From positions 1 through 64,000 of the forward strand of contig NZ_JAJOMC010000014.1 of assembly GCF_021129155.1 (NCBI RefSeq): a stretch of DNA of 64,000 bases, given 5' to 3'. The position numbers and the translations under genes were made by a program. Position 1 is the stretch's first letter. The number at the start of each line of letters is the position of its first letter. Below are positions 1-8,421 of this stretch, in pieces. The notes under the pieces are model-generated. The model was not told where the DNA came from, did not search any database, and saw nothing but the letters and a program-made list of their open reading frames with translations. Source of the stretch: Arthrobacter sp. AK04 (lineage in GTDB: Bacteria; Actinomycetota; Actinomycetes; Actinomycetales; Micrococcaceae).

Positions 1-134
<134 letters not shown>

Positions 135-139
135 CCCTT

Positions 140-204
140 GGAGTTTTTGTCCAGATATGGCGGGTTTCAGGCCTTGGAAGTCTGCATATCTGGACAAAAA
201 CTCC
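140..204. repeat. Dispersed palindromic element, copy 1
   Basis: Inverted repeat with outer arms GAGTTTTTGTCCAGATATG and its reverse complement, perfect over about 20 bp; the interior is only partly paired. It lies just past the stop codon of the AI-2E-family gene on the minus strand, so it could act as that gene's terminator. The same outer arms recur at about 14.7, 42.95 and 60.6 kb. Confidence 0.9.
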
Positions 205-209
205 GGAGG

Positions 210-1457
210 CTAGATGGGTTTGGTGCCGGCCGGCGGGAGGTCCGGGTTCATGTCCTCAAGGTGCGGGTCCTCAGCCGTCCAGACCTGGATGATGGCCCAG
301 GTGACGGCGGCCAGCGGAACGGACAGGACCGCGCCGACGATGCCCGCCAGGATGGTGCCGGCCGTCAGTGCCATCAGGATCACCAGGGCGTGCAGCTGGA
401 GCGACTTGCCCATGACCACAGGCTGCAGGAGGTCGCCCTCCAGCTGGTTGACCGCGATCACCACGGCCACCACGATCAGGGCAACCACCGGCCCGTTCGC
501 CACCAGGGCCACGAGGGCGGCGAGGATGCCGGCCACAGTTGCACCCACCAGCGGAATGAAGGCGCCGAGGAAGACGATGATGGCCAGCGGGAAAGCCAGC
601 GGCACCTGCATGATCAGCAGTGCCGCGCCAATCGCCACGGTGTCCACCAGGGCCACGATGGCGGTGCCGCGGACGTAGCCGCCGAGAACCTCAAGGGTGC
701 GGCTGCCTACCCGGCGCAGCTTCGCCTCGCGGGCCCCGCTGAAGGGGCGCAGGAAGAAGTTCCAGATCTTGGCGCCGTCCTTGAGGAAGAAGAACAGGAT
801 GATGACCATAAGGCTGGCGCCGGCAATGAACTCCGTGACCATGGACAGGCCGGTGATGGCGCCGGAGCGGACCTGGCTGCTGGTGGCAAAGTCGATGATT
901 CCCTGCCGCGCCTCGTTCAGCTGCTGCTGGTCGATGGGAATCGGGCCGGTCAGCAGGAACTGCTCCAGCTCATCCAGGCCTGACGAGGCCTGCTGGGCAA
1001 GCTCGCCCCACTGGCTGCGGACCGAGAAGTAGATCACCGTGCCAACCCCGCCCAGCACCAGCAGCAGCCCGATGAACGCGATGCCCGTGGCCAGTCCGCC
1101 GCGCATTCCCCGGCGCCGGAGCATGTTCACGAACGGGCCGATCGCGGCGGCCAGGATCAGCGCTATCAGGATGGGAATCACCAGGAGCTTGATCTGCATC
1201 AGCGCGTAGACGGACACCACCGCCACGGTAAGGATCAGCAGTAACTGGGCCGACCGGATGCCCGCCCGGCCCAGGCCGTCACCCCACAGCTGGGAGGGGG
1301 ACTTGATTTCCCGCGGAATCCGCGCAGCCGGACGCTGGGCTCGCGGCGCCCCTGATAAGTCCGTCCCCGTTAAGTCCGTCCCGGTTGAATCCGTCCCTGC
1401 CGGCTGCGAGGGCTCTTGGCCCGGCTCATGCTCGGTCAGGCGTGATGAACGCGCCAT
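210..1457 (-). CDS. AI-2E family transporter (PerM/YdiK-like membrane protein)
   Basis: A 415-residue integral membrane protein. The cytoplasmic N-terminal tail (about 75 residues) is rich in Gly, Thr and Asp and carries three pentapeptide repeats of the GTDLT type. About eight hydrophobic helices follow, with the family's long extracytoplasmic loop between the third and fourth. The C-terminal half has the poly-hydrophobic, Gly-rich segments typical of PF01594. Family members have been linked to autoinducer-2 export, Na+(Li+)/H+ antiport or general permease roles, so the substrate cannot be named. The ATG is preceded by GAGGAG at normal spacing. Palindromic copy 1 follows the stop. Confidence 0.88.
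   Translation of the reverse strand: MARSSRLTEHEPGQEPSQPAGTDSTGTDLTGTDLSGAPRAQRPAARIPREIKSPSQLWGDGLGRAGIRSAQLLLILTVAVVSVYALMQIKLLVIPILIALILAAAIGPFVNMLRRRGMRGGLATGIAFIGLLLVLGGVGTVIYFSVRSQWGELAQQASSGLDELEQFLLTGPIPIDQQQLNEARQGIIDFATSSQVRSGAITGLSMVTEFIAGASLMVIILFFFLKDGAKIWNFFLRPFSGAREAKLRRVGSRTLEVLGGYVRGTAIVALVDTVAIGAALLIMQVPLAFPLAIIVFLGAFIPLVGATVAGILAALVALVANGPVVALIVVAVVIAVNQLEGDLLQPVVMGKSLQLHALVILMALTAGTILAGIVGAVLSVPLAAVTWAIIQVWTAEDPHLEDMNPDLPPAGTKPI
1351..1395 (-). repeat. Three 15-bp tandem repeats inside the AI-2E gene
   Basis: Three consecutive imperfect 15-bp units ending in AGTCCGTC/AATCCGTC on the plus strand encode the GTD(S/L)(T/S) pentapeptides of the N-terminal tail. The unit length keeps the frame, so slippage would change only linker length. 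Confidence 0.8.
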
Positions 1458-1575
1458 GGAAACTCCTCATCGTCAGCGGAGCCCGCCGCGCCGGGATAGA
1501 CGGCGGACAGGACTACCTTCTTCAGATAGTAAGCCTACTGACCGATTAAGCCCTGACGAAACCCCGGATGCTGCG

Positions 1576-2256
1576 CTATCCTGCCAGCCACTCCGCGCAG
1601 GAGTTCAGGTTCCGGTCAACGGTGGCGGCCGCTGCGTCCTCGTCCCGCGCTTCAATGGCGTCTGCGAGGAGGTCGTGCCCCTCGCTCGGGCGGCCGTCGA
1701 AGCCGGGCCGGCGCTGCTGCTTGAGGAGGTCCTGGTGGAAGGCGCTGCCAAAACTGAGGTACAGCTCGTGCAGCAGGGGATTGCCGGAGGCCTGCGCCAC
1801 CCGTTCGTGGAACCCCCAGTCAGCCCTGGCCCAGGCCTCGTAGTCTCCGCGGCTCCAGGCCTGGTCCCGGGCGGTGAGCAGCGCACGCAGGGCCGTGACG
1901 TCGTCGGCCGTTGCATTGCGGGCCGCCAGCCGGGCAGCCTGCGTGTCCAGGCCCAGCCGGACTTCAAGGATGTGCTGCTCGGTATGGTCCTGGTACATGC
2001 GCCGGGCGGCGCCGGAAAGTTCGCTGGTGGCGCGGACATAGGTGCCGTCGCCGCGCCGCACCTCCAGCATCCCGCTGTGGGCGAGGGCCTTGATGCCCTC
2101 GCGGAGGGTGCCGCGCGAGACCCCCAGGCCGGCCATGAGTTCCGGTTCGGAGGGGATGCGCTGGTGGAGGGGCCATTCACCGGACTGCACCATGGCGCGC
2201 AGTTTGGCAGTGACCTCGTCAGCGAGCGGAGGGCGGGCCGAAGGACTCAGGGCCAT
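1576..2256 (-). CDS. FadR-subfamily GntR transcriptional regulator
   Basis: 226 residues. The N-terminal winged helix-turn-helix (about residues 8-75) contains the GntR signature RIPSEPELMAGLGVSRGTLR followed by an RRGDGTYV wing. The C-terminal all-helical FCD domain (about 90-220) keeps the metal/ligand-binding Asp and His residues of the family (ADWGFHERV, GHDLLADAI). The ATG has a GGAAGG ribosome site and lies 5 nt after the MFS gene stop, so the two are one operon. It probably senses a small organic acid and controls the permease; the ligand is not predictable. Confidence 0.9.
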   Translation of the reverse strand: MALSPSARPPLADEVTAKLRAMVQSGEWPLHQRIPSEPELMAGLGVSRGTLREGIKALAHSGMLEVRRGDGTYVRATSELSGAARRMYQDHTEQHILEVRLGLDTQAARLAARNATADDVTALRALLTARDQAWSRGDYEAWARADWGFHERVAQASGNPLLHELYLSFGSAFHQDLLKQQRRPGFDGRPSEGHDLLADAIEARDEDAAAATVDRNLNSCAEWLAG

Positions 2257-2261
2257 GGCTG

Positions 2262-3539
2262 TTACTTCCTTCCCACGGCGCTGGTCATGGCCTTGCCCGT
2301 GATCAGGTGCGCCACCACGATCTGGGCCAGCGCCAGGGCAAGGAGGATCAGGAGGGGCAGGGTCCAGCCGCCGGTGGCGCTGTGCAGCAGCCCCATTCCG
2401 AACGGCCCCGCCGTGGCCAGCAGGTAGCCCGTGGACTGCGCCAGCGTGGACAGGGCCGTGGTTTCGGCGGTGCTCACCCCGCTGCGGCTGATCATCACCA
2501 TCACCAGCGGGAAGATTCCCAGGCCGAACCCCAGCAGCGCCGCGGGGACAGCGGCCAGCCCCACCGGCAGGACAAGCAGCGAAACCAGGCCCGCCACCAT
2601 GGTGATGCTGACCAGGTAGAACGCCGGCCGCAGCATCCGCGGACGGGAACCGACGGCAATCAGCACCATGCCGGCCGGAACGGAGACAAGCTGCATCAGC
2701 CCGAACATCAGTCCGCTGTCCGCCGCGCCCAGGCCCATGGTGGTCAGCATGTACGGGAACCAGCTCAGCAGGGCATAGGCGAGCAGGGCCTGGAGCGTGA
2801 AAATCGCGGTGAGGAGCAGCCCTTTGCGGGTCCGCAGCAGCGGCCAGGGGGAGATCCGCCCGCCGGCCGCCCGGGGACTGTTCCGGTGCGCATGCAGCGC
2901 CACGGGAAGGAAGCCCAGGAGCGCCGCCACGGCGGTGATGCCGATGGCGCCGACGGCGGCCGAGGGCGAGCCGAGTGCCTGCGCCAACGGAACCACGGCG
3001 ACGGCGGTCACGGTGGCGCCGGTGGTCATGGTCACCGTGTAGACGGCGGTCATCAGGGACGTCCGCTGGGCAAAGTGTTCCCGGATAAAGGAGGGCATGG
3101 CCACGTTGCAGACGGCCAGGCCGGACATCCCCAGGACGCTGCCCGCCACCAGCATCCCGGTGGCGGGAATGCCGCGCAGGAGGAGCCCGCCGGCCAGCAT
3201 GGCCAGGGCCACCAGGATCGCCTTCTCCACGCCGAGCCGCCCCGTCAGCCAGGACGTGCCCGCCCCGGCAAGCGCGAAGCACAGCGTGGGAATGGACGGG
3301 ATGATGGCGGCCACCAGCGCCCCGTAGCCCAGCACCGCTTGGAGGTCGTGCAGCAGTGCCGACGCCCCGGTGATGCCCGCCCGCAGGTTCAGACCGATCA
3401 GCACCAGCGCGATAACACCGAACACGACGGCGGAGCGGGGCTTGGCATTCCCCGTTGCCGGGGTGGGGGCCGGGAATGGTGCTGCGGCCGCCGGAGCAGC
3501 GGCCGGCGCTCGGGTGGCGGGAGGATTCGGGGCGGACAT
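2262..3539 (-). CDS. MFS transporter, CynX/NimT family
   Basis: A 425-residue, 12-helix major facilitator. After an Ala/Pro-rich cytoplasmic N-terminus, helix 1 carries NLRAGITG, the hallmark of the CynX/NimT cyanate and 2-nitroimidazole transporter group. The usual two six-helix halves are separated by a loop around residues 215-230. Known substrates of the family are small anions or drugs. Being first in an operon with a GntR regulator suggests an inducible importer or exporter for the regulator's ligand. The ATG directly abuts GGAGGG, so an RBS at normal spacing is absent and a start a few codons downstream cannot be excluded. Confidence 0.88.
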   Translation of the reverse strand: MSAPNPPATRAPAAAPAAAAPFPAPTPATGNAKPRSAVVFGVIALVLIGLNLRAGITGASALLHDLQAVLGYGALVAAIIPSIPTLCFALAGAGTSWLTGRLGVEKAILVALAMLAGGLLLRGIPATGMLVAGSVLGMSGLAVCNVAMPSFIREHFAQRTSLMTAVYTVTMTTGATVTAVAVVPLAQALGSPSAAVGAIGITAVAALLGFLPVALHAHRNSPRAAGGRISPWPLLRTRKGLLLTAIFTLQALLAYALLSWFPYMLTTMGLGAADSGLMFGLMQLVSVPAGMVLIAVGSRPRMLRPAFYLVSITMVAGLVSLLVLPVGLAAVPAALLGFGLGIFPLVMVMISRSGVSTAETTALSTLAQSTGYLLATAGPFGMGLLHSATGGWTLPLLILLALALAQIVVAHLITGKAMTSAVGRK

Positions 3540-3557
3540 CCCTCCACTCTAAAGGTT

Positions 3558-3572
3558 AGACGTTTGATGTCT
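3558..3572. promoter_or_regulatory. Candidate GntR operator upstream of the MFS-gntR operon
   Basis: AGAC-N7-GTCT imperfect palindrome, 18 bp upstream of the MFS start codon. FadR-type regulators bind short palindromes of this size. The match is modest and the assignment rests on position. Confidence 0.35.
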
Positions 3573-3684
3573 GTGGTTCTGTGGCCAAGCTCTCCCGGCA
3601 CCCCGGCCGGGGCAATAGACTGCCAGCGGGAGCCCGGACGCCTTGGTCCGGACCCTGGACGCGCGGATGCGGGAGGGACAGCTT

Positions 3685-5316
3685 GTGAAGGCTTCGCAGG
3701 GACTTGAGATCGAAAAGAAGTACGACGTCGGCAATGACGTCGCCGTGCCCGCGCTGGACAGGCTTCCCGGCGTGGCCAGGGTTGCAGCTCCCCATACCGA
3801 TGTCCTGGAGGCCGTCTATTTCGACACCGACCGGCACATCCTCGCGTCCCGCCGGATCACCCTTCGCCGGCGGACAGGCGGGACCGACGCAGGCTGGCAC
3901 CTGAAGCTGCCGCCGCTGGAAGTCGGGGCCACCGCCGCAGAACCCCAGCAGCGGCGGGAATTGCACGCACCGCTGGGGCAGCCCGGCGTGGTGCCGGACA
4001 GCCTGCTCGACCACATCCAGGCCTATCTTCGCGGAGCGCCCGTGGCGCCGGTGGTCCGGCTCGAAACCCGGCGCACCACGCACGCCCTTTATGGGGAGGA
4101 CGGCGTGCACCTGGCGGACCTGGCCGACGACCGGGTGACGGCGGAGCGCCTGCACCCCGGGGGGAGGGGAGGCTCCGGCGGGCAGCAGCAGTGGCGCGAG
4201 TGGGAACTGGAACTTGTCCACGGCGGGCCCGGGCTCTTCGGCCCGGCTGAGGAACTGCTGGTGGAGGCCGGCGCACGCCCTGCCGGCCACGCATCCAAAC
4301 TGGCCCGCGCGCTGGGCGGCGAACCGAGCGGCGAACCGGACGCCGGCCCATCCACGGACGGAAGCACCCCGGACCAAAGCACCCAGGACCAAAGCACCCA
4401 GGACGCAAGCACCCCGGACCTTGCTGCCGGCAAGAAGGCGCCCGCGGCCGCCGTCGTCACCGCATACCTCGCCGGGCAGATCCAGGAGATCCTGGCCCAG
4501 GACCCCAAGGTCCGCCTGGAGGAACCCGAGTCCGTGCACGACATGAGGTCGGCCGTGCGTCGGATCCGTTCCGCGCTCGCGGCCTACCGCAAGCTCTATG
4601 CCGCCCGGCCCGTGCGGCATCTGCGGGACGAGCTGAAGTGGCTGGGCCAGTTGCTGGGCGGACCGCGGGATGCCGAGGTCCTGCTGGACAGGCTGCGCGG
4701 GCATCTGGGTGAACTGCCTCCGGGCGAGGGGGTTGACGCCGCCAGGGACCTGGTGGAGGGCAAAGTAGGCGGCGCGTTCGACGACGGGTACCGGCGCTTG
4801 CAGGAGGCCCTGCGGTCGGACCGCTACTTCCGGCTGCTGGACGAACTCGAAGCCTTCCGGGACACCCCGCCGGTCCGGGCGGAAGCGGTGGCCCGCGGCC
4901 GCCGGGTGTCCGCAAAGGCAGTGGACAAGTCGGCCAGGCGCCTGCAGCGCTCGCACAGGGCGGCAACGCGTGCCAGGCGTGGGACAGACCACGAAAACGC
5001 CCTCCACCAGGTACGCAAGGATGCCAAGCGGCTCCGCCATGTGGCGGAGACGGCGGCCCTGGTGCGCGGCAAGCGCGCCCGGAAAGTGGCCAAGGCGGCG
5101 CAGCGGCAGCAGAAGATCCTGGGCGACTTCCATGACGCCGTGATAGCCCGCGACCTGCTGGGCGCCGTAGGTTCGGACACTGAAATGGCCGCCCCGGAGG
5201 CGGCAGCGCTGACCGCGCTGCGCACGCGCCAGGCCGAAGAGATGGTCATAGCCGAGGCCAAGTACCGGAAAGCCCGCCGGAAATCCCGCGAACTGCTGCG
5301 CCGCGGGGTCCTCTAG
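3685..5316 (+). CDS. CYTH and CHAD domain-containing protein
   Basis: 543 residues from the GTG at 3685, chosen because GGGAGGGA sits 6-7 nt upstream; an in-frame GTG at 3643 would add 14 residues. The N-terminal CYTH domain (about 5-200) starts with the EIEKK signature of triphosphate-tunnel enzymes and has the expected Arg/Lys-rich strands. A low-complexity Ser/Thr/Asp linker follows (about 210-250). The C-terminal CHAD domain (about 255-530) has the conserved HDMRSAVRRIRS and HQVRKDAKRLRH helices whose His/Arg/Lys residues bind polyphosphate. CYTH-CHAD proteins act on or bind inorganic polyphosphate. It stands alone between two minus-strand genes. Confidence 0.9.
   Translation: MKASQGLEIEKKYDVGNDVAVPALDRLPGVARVAAPHTDVLEAVYFDTDRHILASRRITLRRRTGGTDAGWHLKLPPLEVGATAAEPQQRRELHAPLGQPGVVPDSLLDHIQAYLRGAPVAPVVRLETRRTTHALYGEDGVHLADLADDRVTAERLHPGGRGGSGGQQQWREWELELVHGGPGLFGPAEELLVEAGARPAGHASKLARALGGEPSGEPDAGPSTDGSTPDQSTQDQSTQDASTPDLAAGKKAPAAAVVTAYLAGQIQEILAQDPKVRLEEPESVHDMRSAVRRIRSALAAYRKLYAARPVRHLRDELKWLGQLLGGPRDAEVLLDRLRGHLGELPPGEGVDAARDLVEGKVGGAFDDGYRRLQEALRSDRYFRLLDELEAFRDTPPVRAEAVARGRRVSAKAVDKSARRLQRSHRAATRARRGTDHENALHQVRKDAKRLRHVAETAALVRGKRARKVAKAAQRQQKILGDFHDAVIARDLLGAVGSDTEMAAPEAAALTALRTRQAEEMVIAEAKYRKARRKSRELLRRGVL
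4360..4419 (+). repeat. Four 15-bp tandem repeats in the CYTH-CHAD linker
   Basis: Four in-frame 15-bp units encode GSTPD, QSTQD, QSTQD and ASTPD in the linker between the CYTH and CHAD domains. The middle two units are identical at DNA level. Confidence 0.9.
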
Positions 5317-5341
5317 GCCCGGGGCACTCCCGGCGCCGGGG

Positions 5342-6778
5342 TTACTTGCCCTGCCGCGCGCCCAGCCGGGCCACGGCCAGGGCCAGCCAGAGCTGGACGC
5401 GGTCCGTGGTGACGGCGGGGTCGTACCCGGTCAGCTCGGTGATCTGGGCCAGCCGGTAGCGGACCGTGTTGCGGTGCAGCGTGAGTTCCTCCGCCACGGC
5501 AGCCACCGAGCCGTTGTTGTTGAGGTAGCTCTCCAGGGTGGCCATCAGTTCCGAGCCGTGGGCGGTGTCGAAGGTCCGCAGCGGGTTCAGGGATTCGTTG
5601 GCCATGTCCGCCAGCGGCACGTCCTCGCTGGCGAGCAGCAGCGACGTCAGGCTCAGCCGCTCCGGTTCATTGACGGGCAGGCCGTGGCTGGCGGCGTCCC
5701 GGGCCTCGAAATAGCTCCACCGCAGGCCGTTGGGCTTGGTGTACGCCCCGCCGATGCCGATGGTCGCGTGCAGGCCCGCCTCGGCCAGGTGGTCGCTCAG
5801 CTTACGGGCCAGCGCAGGTGCGCCCACGCCGTCGTCATTAATCACCAGGACCAGGTCCTTGCCTACGACGGCGGCCACTGCGTTCTCCAGTTCGCGCGGC
5901 ACCGAGGTGCTCACCAGGGCTTTGTTGTGCGCGGCGGAGACAGCCAGCAGCACCACGTTCTTCCGCGTGCTGTTGACGCCCACGCCCGCCAGCCGCCGCT
6001 GGGCCTCGCTGGTTTCCAGGGCGCCGTGGATCACGTCCTCAAGGACCTGGCCGCACAACGCCCGCTGGGCCTGGCGCTGCTTGACCATGTTGTTCAGCTC
6101 CACGCTGATCAGGTTCTGGGCATAGCCGATGATGCCAGAGTCCTCGAAGGGCTGCCGGACCCACAGGGTGCAGGCGTCCCGCCGGCCGGTGGGGACGGGG
6201 TAGGAGGACCAGGTGTCCGCCGAAGGGGATTCGCTGCTGCTGTTGTAGAGCTGGGCCGTGAACTGGCTCAGGGCAACATCGGTGCGCAGCATGCCTCCGA
6301 GGTGCTTGAGGAGCTCGGCAAGCCCGCCCCCGGTGAGCAGCGCCCGTGCCAGCACCTGGTGCCCGGCGATCAGCCGCTCAAGTTTTGCGTAGTGGTCCGC
6401 CGACTGGGCGTCGGCCACCAGCTTGCCGATGGCGATGAAGGGCGTCTCGTAGGGGACCTCCACCACGGGCAGCCCCCAGCGGTTGGCTTCCGCCAGCAGG
6501 GCCGGGGGGACGGTCTCGTGGGAGAGCCCCACGCCGAAGCCGATGCCCACGGCGCCGGCCCGCTGCACCTGCCGGACAAAGCGCCGCTGCTCCGGTGCGG
6601 ACCGCAGCCGCAGGCCGGTGGTGAGGATCAGTTCACCGCCGTTGATGAAGCGGTGCGGATCCTCCAGTTCGGTCACCGCCACCCAGTTGATGTCCTGGTG
6701 CCAGGTGGTTTCCGCGAGCCCGGCTTTGGTCAGCTTCAGGGAGTTCACACCCAGGAGGGCGGCAAGGGAAATGGCCAT
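5342..6778 (-). CDS. PucR family transcriptional regulator of the divergent GABA genes
   Basis: 478 residues. The N-terminal PucR sensory domain (about 10-125) is followed by a GGDEF-like middle region (about 275-375) and the C-terminal PucR helix-turn-helix (about 420-465, VAEELTLHRNTVRYRLAQITELTG). PucR-family proteins activate purine, proline, GABA or aromatic catabolic genes. This gene is divergent from an aminobutyraldehyde dehydrogenase-gabT pair with 168 bp between start codons, so it is probably their regulator. The start has no clear ribosome site but lies 6 nt after TATCCT, the leaderless arrangement seen at many genes here. Confidence 0.88.
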   Translation of the reverse strand: MAISLAALLGVNSLKLTKAGLAETTWHQDINWVAVTELEDPHRFINGGELILTTGLRLRSAPEQRRFVRQVQRAGAVGIGFGVGLSHETVPPALLAEANRWGLPVVEVPYETPFIAIGKLVADAQSADHYAKLERLIAGHQVLARALLTGGGLAELLKHLGGMLRTDVALSQFTAQLYNSSSESPSADTWSSYPVPTGRRDACTLWVRQPFEDSGIIGYAQNLISVELNNMVKQRQAQRALCGQVLEDVIHGALETSEAQRRLAGVGVNSTRKNVVLLAVSAAHNKALVSTSVPRELENAVAAVVGKDLVLVINDDGVGAPALARKLSDHLAEAGLHATIGIGGAYTKPNGLRWSYFEARDAASHGLPVNEPERLSLTSLLLASEDVPLADMANESLNPLRTFDTAHGSELMATLESYLNNNGSVAAVAEELTLHRNTVRYRLAQITELTGYDPAVTTDRVQLWLALAVARLGARQGK

Positions 6779-6784
6779 GGATCA

Positions 6785-6790
6785 AGGATA
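6785..6790 (-). promoter_or_regulatory. -10 element (leaderless) for the PucR gene
   Basis: TATCCT on the minus strand, 6 nt before the ATG. Confidence 0.55.
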
Positions 6791-6845
6791 AAGGGGTGCT
6801 GGGCAACCGCACTAAACAGGCTCAGAAAGGGTGTGCAGGTGGCTA

Positions 6846-6874
6846 TTCACTGGGCAGGGGTGCTGGCATAGGCT
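6846..6874 (+). promoter_or_regulatory. Predicted promoter of the dehydrogenase-gabT operon
   Basis: TTCACT, 17-nt spacer, TAGGCT. Spacing is ideal for the housekeeping sigma factor, and both hexamers lie in the PucR-gab intergenic region about 75 nt before the translation start. Confidence 0.5.
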
Positions 6875-6946
6875 CAAGGCAGTTCCATCCCTCCGCCCTG
6901 AATTCAGCCCGGGCGCGGACGGCCCCTACGAAAGAGGTTGCACACC

Positions 6947-8377
6947 GTGGTCCAAACCTTGCAGAACTTCATCAACGGGAAGTTCGTCACTCCTGCCGGC
7001 ACCGCCCTGCTGGACATCGTGAACCCCACCAACGGCGAGGTCGTGGCGCAGTCGCCCGTCTCGGTGCAGGCCGATGTGGACGCTGCCATGACCGCGGCGA
7101 AGGACGCCTTCAAAACCTGGAAGCACGCCACCCCGGGCCAGCGCCAGCTCATGCTCCTCAAGCTCGCTGACGCCGTCGAGGCCAACAGCGATGAACTCGT
7201 GGAGGCCCAGCACCGCAACACCGGCCAGGTGCGGTCCCTGATCGCGTCGGAGGAAGTGGCCGCCGGCGCCGACCAGCTCCGCTTCTTTGCCGGTGCCGCC
7301 CGCATCCTTGAAGGCAAGTCCGCCGGGGAATACTTCGAGGGACACACCTCTTACGTCCGCCGCGAGCCCATCGGCGTCGTGGCGCAGGTGGCGCCGTGGA
7401 ACTACCCGTTCCTGATGGCCATCTGGAAGATCGGCCCCGCCCTGGCCGCCGGCAACACCGTGGTGCTGAAGCCCTCGGACACCACGCCGGAATCCACCCT
7501 GGTCCTGGCCCGCCTGGCCGGCGAAATCTTCCCGGCCGGCGTCCTGAACGTGGTGCTGGGCACGGGCGAGACCGGCGCCATGATGGTGGACCACAAGGTC
7601 CCCGGCCTGGTGTCCATCACCGGCTCCGTCCGCGCCGGCATCGCCGTCGCTTCGGGTGCAGCCAAGGGCCTCAAGCGTGCGCACCTGGAGCTTGGCGGCA
7701 AGGCTCCCGCCATTGTCTTCAAGGACGCCGACATCAAGAAGAGTGCAGCGGCGATTGCCGAGTTTGCGTTCTTCAACGCGGGGCAGGACTGCACGGCCAT
7801 CACGCGGGTGCTGGTGGAGGATTCCGTGCACGACGACGTCGTGGCCGCCATGGTGGAGCACACCAGGACCCTGCGCACGGGCTCACAGAACGACGAGGAC
7901 AACTACTTCGGCCCGCTCAACAACGTCAACCACTTCAACGCCGTCAGCTCGGTGGTGGAAAACCTTCCGGACAACTGCAAGATTGTCACTGGCGGCCACC
8001 GTGCAGGGGAGAAGGGCTACTTCTTCGAACCCACCATCGTCACCGGCGCCAGGCAGACCGACGACATTGTCCAGAAGGAAACCTTCGGACCCGTCATCAC
8101 GGTGCAGAAGTTCAGCACAGAGGAAGAGGCTGTTGAGCTGGCGAACGACGTGGACTACGCCCTCGCCTCAAGCGTGTGGACGTCCAACCACGGCACGGCC
8201 ATGCGGCTCAGCCGGGATCTCGATTTCGGTGCCGTCTGGATCAATACGCACATCCTCCTCACCGCCGAAATGCCCCACGGCGGCTTCAAACAGTCCGGCT
8301 ACGGCAAGGACCTCTCCATGTACGGCGTTGAGGACTACACGCGCATCAAGCACGTGATGTCCGCCCTCGACTCTTAA
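6947..8377 (+). CDS. patD: Gamma-aminobutyraldehyde dehydrogenase (aldehyde dehydrogenase family)
   Basis: 476 residues from the GTG at 6947, which has AAAGAGG 9 nt upstream; an in-frame TTG at 6938 abuts that site and is less likely. NAD-dependent aldehyde dehydrogenase fold with catalytic Glu248 (LELGGK) and Cys282. The context FNAGQDCTA around the cysteine is characteristic of 4-aminobutyraldehyde/betaine-aldehyde enzymes such as PatD/Prr, unlike succinate semialdehyde dehydrogenases. Next to gabT and a PucR regulator, it most likely oxidises 4-aminobutanal from putrescine to GABA. The gene symbol is by analogy. Confidence 0.85.
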   Translation: MVQTLQNFINGKFVTPAGTALLDIVNPTNGEVVAQSPVSVQADVDAAMTAAKDAFKTWKHATPGQRQLMLLKLADAVEANSDELVEAQHRNTGQVRSLIASEEVAAGADQLRFFAGAARILEGKSAGEYFEGHTSYVRREPIGVVAQVAPWNYPFLMAIWKIGPALAAGNTVVLKPSDTTPESTLVLARLAGEIFPAGVLNVVLGTGETGAMMVDHKVPGLVSITGSVRAGIAVASGAAKGLKRAHLELGGKAPAIVFKDADIKKSAAAIAEFAFFNAGQDCTAITRVLVEDSVHDDVVAAMVEHTRTLRTGSQNDEDNYFGPLNNVNHFNAVSSVVENLPDNCKIVTGGHRAGEKGYFFEPTIVTGARQTDDIVQKETFGPVITVQKFSTEEEAVELANDVDYALASSVWTSNHGTAMRLSRDLDFGAVWINTHILLTAEMPHGGFKQSGYGKDLSMYGVEDYTRIKHVMSALDS

Positions 8378-8421
8378 TTCCCCACCGCAGCAAACCCCAG
8401 GCTTCAAAGAAAGGCCTTCCC

